From assembly GCF_018332655.1 (NCBI RefSeq), contig NZ_BOQL01000066.1, positions 124,001 to 188,000 of the forward strand: DNA of 64,000 nucleotides. The letters are read 5' to 3'. The notes under the pieces were generated by a model. The model ran no database searches and had not been told where the DNA came from. It worked only from the letters and a program-made list of their open reading frames with translations. Shown one piece after another: positions 58,550-64,000 of this stretch. Source of the DNA: Actinoplanes auranticolor (GTDB lineage: Bacteria; Actinomycetota; Actinomycetes; Mycobacteriales; Micromonosporaceae). Positions within the stretch are counted from its first letter, which is position 1. Every line of letters begins with the position of its first letter. A program made the position numbers and the translations under genes.

Positions 58550-59697
58550 GGCGTCACTCCTTGTTGGACGGTGAGACCCAGCGCGGTGAGCTGGGCCCGG
58601 GCGAAGAACAGCTCGGCGGCGATCCCGGCGGCGAGCTCGGCCGGTCCGTGCGGCCGGGACGCGGGCGGCAGGACGTGCCAGGTGTACGTCTCCACGTCGA
58701 AGTGGTCGCACAACGCCTCGGGCCCGCCCACCAGCAGCCGCAGAGCGTCGACCAGCACACCGACCGTGCTCTGCAGCGGCTCTACGGGCGGCGCGTGCAA
58801 CGGCACGTGGTAGTGCACCCGCCAGGGCTGGTCACCACCGCCGGGCAGCGCGAGCGCCTCGTCCAGGTCGTCGGTGGACAGTCCCTGCGGACCCCTGGTC
58901 TGGTGCAGGAACCGCGGCTCGACGTACTCGCCGAGCACGGCCGCGTCGGCGCGCGGGTCGGCACTGGCCAGCGCGGCCGAGACCTGGACCTTGACGATCG
59001 GCAGCCCGGCGCCGGCCAGGTGGCGCAGCGCGTCGGCCGGCTCCTCCCACGAGCAGGCCAGGTGCGCGAGGTCGAGGCAGACGCCCAGCCGGGTGGTGTC
59101 GACGCCGGCGAGCAGCTCCGCCGCCTGCACGGTGTTCTCGATGACGCAGCCCGGCTCGGGCTCGAAGGCGACCCGGATCTGCCGGTCCAGCAGGGCCAGC
59201 GAGCGGGCGAGCTCGTCCAGGTTGTGCCGGCAGTCGGCGGCCCGGCCGGCGGTCCAGGGGTCGCGCCAGGCCAGCGGCAGGGTGGAGATGGAACCGCGGG
59301 CCGCGCCGGCGGGCAACAGGTCGTCGAGGACCCGGGCCAGATCCAGGGTGTACGCGAGCCGCTGCGCGGTGCTCCAGTCGGGCTGGTAGACCGCGTGCTT
59401 CACGACCGGCGCCTGGAACGCCTGGTACGGGAACCCGTTGAGGGTGACCACCTCCAGCCCGCGGGCGTCGAGCTCACGGCGTAACCGTTGCCGGTCGGCG
59501 ACGTCGGAGGCCAGCCCGGCCGCCACCGGCGCGGCGAGCCACAGGCCCAGGCCGAGCACGTCGGCGCCGAGCCGTTCGCGGATCGGCACCGCGTACGTGT
59601 CGAGCTGCTCCAGGATGCCGGCGAGGTCCTCGGCGGCGTGCACGTTGGTGCAGTACGACAGGTGCACGAGCTGACCGTCGGGGTGGCGCAGCCGCAT
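58546..59697 (-). CDS. eboE: EboE-like metabolite-traffic TIM-barrel protein
   Basis: This 383-residue protein has the xylose-isomerase-like TIM-barrel character of EboE. LVHLSYCTNVHAAEDLAGILEQLDTYAVPIRERLGADVLGLGLWLAAPVA is the conserved opening. LEVVTLNGFPYQAFQAPVVKHAVYQPDW follows, then RVAFEPEPGCVIEN, LGVCLDLAHLACSWEEP and HYHVPLHAPPVEPLQST supply Glu/Asp/His metal ligands. In other bacteria the ebo cluster is needed to move a scytonemin precursor to the periplasm. It lies between the TatD-like and EboF-like genes with overlapping or abutting codons. Confidence 0.85.
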   Translation of the reverse strand: MRLRHPDGQLVHLSYCTNVHAAEDLAGILEQLDTYAVPIRERLGADVLGLGLWLAAPVAAGLASDVADRQRLRRELDARGLEVVTLNGFPYQAFQAPVVKHAVYQPDWSTAQRLAYTLDLARVLDDLLPAGAARGSISTLPLAWRDPWTAGRAADCRHNLDELARSLALLDRQIRVAFEPEPGCVIENTVQAAELLAGVDTTRLGVCLDLAHLACSWEEPADALRHLAGAGLPIVKVQVSAALASADPRADAAVLGEYVEPRFLHQTRGPQGLSTDDLDEALALPGGGDQPWRVHYHVPLHAPPVEPLQSTVGVLVDALRLLVGGPEALCDHFDVETYTWHVLPPASRPHGPAELAAGIAAELFFARAQLTALGLTVQQGVTP

Positions 59698-60545
59698 CAA
59701 CTGCCTCCCCGGGCGATCGAGCTGCCGGCGAAGGTGGCGCCCGGCGTGGTCTCGGACAGGTCGAGGCGCCCGGACTGGCCGTAGAACTCGACCGGGTTGC
59801 GCCACAGCACCCGGTCCACGTCGTCGGCGGTGAATCCGGCCGCCAGCAGTGCCTTGCCGGTCTCCACGGTCAGCAGCGGGTCGGAGTGGCCCCAGTCCGC
59901 CGCCGAGTTGACCAGGATCCGTTCGGTGCCGTACGCCTTGATGATCTCGACCATCCGCGGCGGCGACATCTTGGTCTCCGGGTAGATGGAGAAGCCCATC
60001 CAGCAGCCCGAGTCGCGGACCAGGCCGACGGTGACCTCGTTGAGGTGGTCGACGGCGACCCGGCCGGGCTCGATGCCGGACTCGGCGACCACGTCGAGGG
60101 TGCGCCGGGTGCCGGCGGCCTTGTCGCGGTGCGGGGTGTGCACCAGCGCCGGCAGCTCGTAGGAGATCGCCAGGGCGAGCTGGGCGGCGAAGGCCTCGTC
60201 CTCGGCCGGGGTCATCGAGTCGTAGCCGATCTCGCCGACCGCGACCACGCCGTCCTTGTCGAGGTAGCGCGGCAGCAGGTCGAGCACGCCCCGGCAGCGC
60301 GGATCGTTGGCCTCCTTGGGATTGAGGGCCAGCGTGGCGTGGTGCCGGATGCCGAACTGCGCCGCCCGGTACGGCTCCCAGCCGATCAGCGAGTCGAAGT
60401 AGTCGGCGAACGAGCCCGGGTTGGTGCGCGGCTGTCCGAGCCAGAACGCCGGTTCCACCACGGCCTGCACGCCGTTGGCGGCCATCGCCCGGTAGTCGTC
60501 GGTGGTGCGCGAGGTCATGTGGATGTGCGGGTCGAAGATGCGCAT
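59697..60545 (-). CDS. eboB: TatD-family metal-dependent hydrolase (EboB-like)
   Basis: This is a 282-residue amidohydrolase-fold protein. MRIFDPHIHMTSRTTDDYRAMAANGVQAVVEPAFWLGQPRTNPGSFADYF carries the HxH metal site. VVAVGEIGYDSMTPAEDEAFAAQLALA carries the Glu, and LVHTPHRDKAAG, VAVDHLNE and VNSAADWGHSDPL the remaining ligands. The form is that of the EboB branch of TatD rather than the DNase branch. The start codon overlaps the EboA stop (TGATG), and its stop touches the EboE start. Confidence 0.85.
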   Translation of the reverse strand: MRIFDPHIHMTSRTTDDYRAMAANGVQAVVEPAFWLGQPRTNPGSFADYFDSLIGWEPYRAAQFGIRHHATLALNPKEANDPRCRGVLDLLPRYLDKDGVVAVGEIGYDSMTPAEDEAFAAQLALAISYELPALVHTPHRDKAAGTRRTLDVVAESGIEPGRVAVDHLNEVTVGLVRDSGCWMGFSIYPETKMSPPRMVEIIKAYGTERILVNSAADWGHSDPLLTVETGKALLAAGFTADDVDRVLWRNPVEFYGQSGRLDLSETTPGATFAGSSIARGGS

Positions 60546-61153
60546 CACGCCTGCTTCCTCGAGGTGTCGGCGACGGTGAGCCGGTTGAGCAGAGCGGTCG
60601 CGTCGTCCGGCATCCGCCGGCCGGCGGCGGCCCGCTCCTGGGCCAGGGCGGAGAGCATGCCGGCCAGTTCCTGGTCGGCCCGGTCGTCGAGCCGGTCCAC
60701 GGCGCTGAGCGGGATCCCCATGAAGACGCATTTGACGACGCCCTGACGCCAGGTGGCGGCGTCCAGGTGGGCGGCGTAGGGGCCGAGCGCGGCGGCGACG
60801 AGCCGGGCGTCGTTGGTGCGCAGCGCGTCCTGCAGCAGCGGCACCCCGGCGTCGCCGATGTCCAGCAGAGGCAGGGCAGCCAGCACGGCGAGCCGTTCTG
60901 CCGCGTCACCCTGCTGGTACAGCGTCACGATCCGCTGCGGGTCGGCCAGCTCGGCCAGCAGCAGCGCCCGCGCGGCCCGCCCGGCGGTCCAGGCGCCGTC
61001 GCCGGCCAGCGGCTCCCGGCCGAGCTTGCGCTCGGCGCGGGCGAACAACGGCCCGGCGGTGTCCGGGTCGGTGCGGACGCGGGCCAGGGCGTCGTCCAGC
61101 CACTCTCTTCCCGGTACGGCGGCCAGCGCGGCGCGCAGGTCGTCGAGTGTCAT
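60545..61153 (-). CDS. eboA: EboA-domain protein
   Basis: This 202-residue all-helical, HEAT-like protein of unknown biochemical function shows the EboA pattern WTAGRAARALLLAELADPQRIVTLYQQGDAAERLAVLAALPLLDIGDAGVPLLQDALRTNDARLVAAALGPYAAHLDAATWRQGVVKCVFMGIPLSAVDRLDDRADQELAGML. The KCVFMGIPL stretch and late DDRAD are family hallmarks. No membrane segment is seen. It overlaps the isomerase stop by four bases (ATGA) and the TatD start by one. It is the diagnostic gene of ebo clusters. Confidence 0.85.
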   Translation of the reverse strand: MTLDDLRAALAAVPGREWLDDALARVRTDPDTAGPLFARAERKLGREPLAGDGAWTAGRAARALLLAELADPQRIVTLYQQGDAAERLAVLAALPLLDIGDAGVPLLQDALRTNDARLVAAALGPYAAHLDAATWRQGVVKCVFMGIPLSAVDRLDDRADQELAGMLSALAQERAAAGRRMPDDATALLNRLTVADTSRKQA

Positions 61154-61998
61154 CGCCCCTCCTCGTCGGCCGCCCGCAGGAACGCCAGGGACTGCCGCGC
61201 GACGGCCGGAGCGGCGTGCGAGTGCCGGGGCAGTTCGACGGCGACCAGGCCCCGGTAACCGCTCTCCCGCAGGGCCCGCAGCACCGGCGGGAAGTCGATC
61301 TCGCCGGTGCCGAACTCGAGGTGCTCGTGCACGCCCCGGACCATGTCGTCGATCTGCACGTTGACCAGATGTCCGGCGACCGCGGTCACGCAGTCGGGCA
61401 CGGGCACCGGCTCCAGGCACCGGCAGTGTCCGATGTCGAGGGTGAGGCCGAACATCGCCGGGGCGCCGAGCTCGGCGTGCAGCCGCCGCCAGTCCGCGAT
61501 GTCGGCCACCAGCATGCCCGGCTCGGGTTCGAAGCCGAGCGGCACGGCCGCCGCGGTGGCAGCCTCGGTGACTTCCGCGCAGCCGTCGACCAGCCGGCGC
61601 CAGGCGGTGCGCTCGTCGACGTCGTCCGGGCGTACGCCGGCCCAGAACGACACGGCCTCGGCCCCCAGGTCCGCGCCGACCGCGACCGCGCGCCGCAGGA
61701 AGTCGAGCCGCAGCTTGCGATCGTCGTGCAGCAGCGTGGGCGCGTGTTTGCGCCAGGGGTCGAGCAGGTACCGGGCGCCGGTCTCGATGACGACCGCGAG
61801 GCCCAGGTCGCGGAGCTGGTCGGCGGTCCGGGTCACCCGGGCGGCCAGGCCGGGCGCGAACGGGTCGAGGTGGTCGTGGTCCAGGGTCAGCGCCACCCCG
61901 GTGTAGCCGAGCTCGGCGATCACGGTGAGCGCGTCGGTGAGGCGGTGGTTGGCGAAACCGTTGGTGCCGTAACCGAACCGCAGGCCATCGGCGGTCAT
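61150..61998 (-). CDS. Sugar-phosphate isomerase/epimerase-like TIM-barrel protein
   Basis: This 282-residue AP-endonuclease-2/xylose-isomerase-fold protein has FGYGTNGFANHRLTDALTVIAELGYTGVALTLDHDHLDPF, GFEPEPGMLVADIADW with the Glu ligand, FGLTLDIGHCRCLEPVP with Asp-His, NVQIDDMVRGVHEHLEFGTGEIDF and VAVELPRHSH. All four expected metal ligands seem present. It is a second TIM-barrel enzyme in the operon besides EboE, and may isomerise the cyclitol or sugar intermediate (inference). It overlaps both neighbours by four bases. Confidence 0.83.
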   Translation of the reverse strand: MTADGLRFGYGTNGFANHRLTDALTVIAELGYTGVALTLDHDHLDPFAPGLAARVTRTADQLRDLGLAVVIETGARYLLDPWRKHAPTLLHDDRKLRLDFLRRAVAVGADLGAEAVSFWAGVRPDDVDERTAWRRLVDGCAEVTEAATAAAVPLGFEPEPGMLVADIADWRRLHAELGAPAMFGLTLDIGHCRCLEPVPVPDCVTAVAGHLVNVQIDDMVRGVHEHLEFGTGEIDFPPVLRALRESGYRGLVAVELPRHSHAAPAVARQSLAFLRAADEEGR

Positions 61999-62843
61999 GT
62001 CGGGGACACCTTGCGGGCGAGCAGCCGGGCGAGCGGCGCGGCGGCGGCCAGGGCGAGGCCGGTCCAGCCGCGACCGGCCCGGGCGGTGAGGGCGCCCTGC
62101 AGCGACGGCAGCGCGGTGATGCCCGCACCGACCGCGGCGCGCACGGCCGGCGCGCCCGGTTCGGTGAACAGCCGGGCCTGGGCGCGGCCGTACCTGGTCG
62201 CGTACTCGCCGGCGAGCAGGCCGGTCGCCGCCGAACCGCGGGCCGCGACGGCTGCCGCGAGGGCCACGGTGGCGCTCAGTGTCGTGGCCGGCAGGGCGGC
62301 GCTGTCGCTGCCGGCCACCTCGCGGCGGGACAGCTCGGTGACCGTGTACGTGTGGGCGGCGACGGCCAGCGCGGCGGGCAGGGCCCGTACCGGATCGCCG
62401 GGGGTCGCGCCGAGCAGCACGTCGAGGGCGCGGCAGGCGGCCATGCCCGCCGGCCCGGCCGCGGTGTTCTTGGCCCGCAGGTCATAGGCCCAGACCGCGG
62501 CGGCCAGCGGCACGGCTACCGCCAGGGCCCGCGCTCCCCCGGCCTTTCCGGCCACGGCCAGCCCGGCCGCGGTGAGCCCGGCGGCGATGCCCAGCGCCGC
62601 CGGGGCCGAGATCCGGCCGGACGGGATCGGGCGCTCGGGTCGTTCGGTGGCGTCGAGCTCGCGGTCGGCCCAGTCGTTGGCGGCCATCCCGGCCCAGTAG
62701 AGGCAGACGGAGGCGCCGGCCAGCCCGGCGGTGCGGGCGCCGAGTGTGCCGGCCGCGGCCGCGCCGGCCACGACGTCGCCCGGCACGGACAGCGCCGCCG
62801 GGGCCCGGACCAGCTCCGCGAGGGTACGCAGCGGCGCCTTCAT
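61995..62843 (-). CDS. eboC: UbiA-family prenyltransferase (EboC-like)
   Basis: This 282-residue membrane protein has about eight to nine helices. The UbiA signature is visible as YWAGMAANDWADRELDATERPERPIPSGRIS, with the NDxxDxxxD magnesium/diphosphate motif. The second, shorter motif is AVWAYDLRAKNTAAGPAGMAACRALDVLLG. It transfers a prenyl group to an acceptor in the membrane. The neighbouring inositol-3-phosphate synthase and polyprenyl diphosphate synthase suggest a polyprenyl donor and a cyclitol-derived acceptor. Start and stop overlap the adjacent genes (ATGA). Confidence 0.85.
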   Translation of the reverse strand: MKAPLRTLAELVRAPAALSVPGDVVAGAAAAGTLGARTAGLAGASVCLYWAGMAANDWADRELDATERPERPIPSGRISAPAALGIAAGLTAAGLAVAGKAGGARALAVAVPLAAAVWAYDLRAKNTAAGPAGMAACRALDVLLGATPGDPVRALPAALAVAAHTYTVTELSRREVAGSDSAALPATTLSATVALAAAVAARGSAATGLLAGEYATRYGRAQARLFTEPGAPAVRAAVGAGITALPSLQGALTARAGRGWTGLALAAAAPLARLLARKVSPT

Positions 62844-63976
62844 CGCGTCAGCCCCGCCGTGAACGCCGCCAGAGTGGCCCACTGCTCGGCCAGCGCGGAC
62901 GGCCCGGTGCCGAGCGGGTCCTTGAAGAAGAAGCCCAGCTCGCTCAGCGGCCCGGCGCGTCCGGCGCGGTGCGCGGCGGCGGTCAGGCGGGCCAGGTCGA
63001 GCACCAGCGGGGCGGCCAGCGCGGAGTCGCAGCCGTGCCAGGTGAACTCCATCCGCATGCCGGTGCCCAGGAAGCCCTCGAAGGTGACCAGGTCCCAGGC
63101 CGTCTTGAAGTCGCCGATCTCGGCCACGTAGTCGATGCGGCTGGTGCCCTCCGGCTCATAGCCGAGGGCGTCGCCCAGCACCCGCTGCTTGCTGGCCACC
63201 TTGGCGGCGTTGGCGGCGGGGTCGGCCAGGTTCGCGCCGTCGCCCCCGCCCAGCAGGTTGATCCCCGACCAGCTGCGCACCCGCAGGTTGCGCAGCGCGA
63301 ACATCGGCGCCAGCACCGACTTGACCAGCGTCTCGCCGGTCTTGCCGTCGTTGCCCGCGTACGGCACGCCCGCACTCTCGGCCAGCTCGGCCAGAGCGGG
63401 CAGGCGCGCGCCGGTGGACGGGGTGAAGTCGATGAAGGCACAGCCCGCGGTGAAGGCGGCGTACGCGGCCAGCGCACTGGGCGGCAGGACCGGCTCGGGC
63501 CCGCTCAGCGCCTCGGTGAGCGCGGCGAGCGAGGCGTGCGCGGGATGCGGCTCGGGCAGCGGCTCGGTCGTCGACACGTTGATGACCACGATCTGCTCCA
63601 GCTCGTGCCGGACCCGGAACTCGCGCAGGTCGGTGGCGATCCGCTCGGCCGTGCCGGCCTGGGTCGGCGCCGCGGGCAACGGCCGCAGATCGCTGTCGAT
63701 GGCGGTCAGCTCGTCGGCGAGGGCGGCGACCAGCCGTCCGGGCACGACACCGGCGGCCGCGAGGGCGTCGGCCTTCTTCAGCACCGGGGTGGTGACGATG
63801 TCGTGGCCACCGAAGACCAGCTCACCCCACCCGGGCAGGGCGGCGCTGCGCAGCTGGGGCAGCTCGGTGACGCAACCGGTGGGCTCGACCAGGCGGGCCC
63901 GCAGCGCGGTGGCGCCGACCATGGCGGTCACGGCGACAGAGCCGCGTGCGCCGATCAACCAGATTCCCGTGCGCAT
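62840..63976 (-). CDS. ino1: Inositol-3-phosphate synthase
   Basis: This 378-residue NAD-dependent enzyme converts glucose-6-phosphate to inositol-3-phosphate. IWLIGARGSVAVTAMVGATAL is the Rossmann start. VINVSTTEPLPEPHP, FIDFTPSTGA, YAGNDGKTGETLVKSVLAPMFALRNLRVRSWSGINLLGGGDGANL and KQRVLGDALGYEP carry the conserved NAD and active-site residues, including the catalytic lysine in NDGKTGET. It is the most upstream operon gene in the window; the start lies 24 bases from the edge, so further upstream genes or the promoter are not visible. It occupies the place where ebo clusters usually have a sugar-phosphate cyclase. Confidence 0.88.
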   Translation of the reverse strand: MRTGIWLIGARGSVAVTAMVGATALRARLVEPTGCVTELPQLRSAALPGWGELVFGGHDIVTTPVLKKADALAAAGVVPGRLVAALADELTAIDSDLRPLPAAPTQAGTAERIATDLREFRVRHELEQIVVINVSTTEPLPEPHPAHASLAALTEALSGPEPVLPPSALAAYAAFTAGCAFIDFTPSTGARLPALAELAESAGVPYAGNDGKTGETLVKSVLAPMFALRNLRVRSWSGINLLGGGDGANLADPAANAAKVASKQRVLGDALGYEPEGTSRIDYVAEIGDFKTAWDLVTFEGFLGTGMRMEFTWHGCDSALAAPLVLDLARLTAAAHRAGRAGPLSELGFFFKDPLGTGPSALAEQWATLAAFTAGLTR

Positions 63977-64000
63977 ACGGCATCCCTTCCGACCACAGGC

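Noticed and set aside
1..64000. CRISPR array, prophage, or intact insertion sequence
   Set aside because: No regularly spaced direct repeats, phage structural genes or complete transposase were found on either strand.

Overview
The window is chromosomal DNA from a very GC-rich actinobacterium. Codon third positions are almost always G or C, GTG and TTG starts are common, and lipoproteins, LacI/TetR repressors and secreted carbohydrases are plentiful. The gene families fit Micromonosporaceae (an Actinoplanes-like organism), but this is an inference, since no rRNA or other phylogenetic marker is present. I see no tRNA, rRNA, CRISPR array, prophage or intact transposon.

Left third (1-24.4 kb). 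A secreted polysaccharide-degrading pair (a GH55-like protein with a ricin-type lectin, and an alginate-lyase-fold protein) sits behind two LacI-type operator sites. A self-regulated TetR gene is coupled to a PlsC-type acyltransferase. Housekeeping enzymes follow: LLM oxidoreductases, a nucleoside hydrolase, a cysteine hydrolase, a zinc alcohol dehydrogenase, an M20 peptidase and acetyltransferases. An intact ssuD-like sulfonate monooxygenase faces the decayed remains of its ABC transporter (ssuA and ssuC/B fragments). Then come a FtsX-type ABC exporter, a VOC/universal-stress pair, an amino-acid permease, and a small accessory patch. That patch holds a TnpB remnant with hairpins, a double-MerR regulator and two proteins of unknown function. 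A DHDPS-type aldolase and an NmrA/TetR divergent pair close the section.

Middle (24.4-43.6 kb). This is a sugar-utilisation region. A complete LpqY-SugABC-like importer is followed by an alpha-xylosidase operon (binding protein, two permeases, GH31) with no ATPase of its own, a LacI repressor and a large GH3 enzyme. Three perfect palindromes sharing the core GTCGAAGCGCTTCGAC lie in front of the two xyloside transcription units and define a local regulon. Next are a methyltransferase, a membrane-anchored CBM2-like protein, and a coupled pair of glycosyltransferases, one of them fused to HEAT-like repeats.

Right third (43.6-64 kb). An FMN riboswitch precedes a RibM-type riboflavin transporter. 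Divergent regulator/target pairs follow (EamA/LysR, XRE/SDR), then a lipoprotein, an LCP cell-wall ligase, and a two-component system next to an orphan FtsX-like permease. The window ends in an eight-gene, fully translationally coupled minus-strand operon: inositol-3-phosphate synthase, UbiA prenyltransferase (EboC-like), sugar-phosphate isomerase, EboA, TatD hydrolase (EboB), EboE, EboF phosphodiesterase and a polyprenyl diphosphate synthase. This looks like an actinobacterial version of the ebo metabolite-traffic cluster. An inositol phosphate synthase stands where a sugar-phosphate cyclase is usual, and a dedicated isoprenoid chain maker is added. I consider it the most interesting system here.
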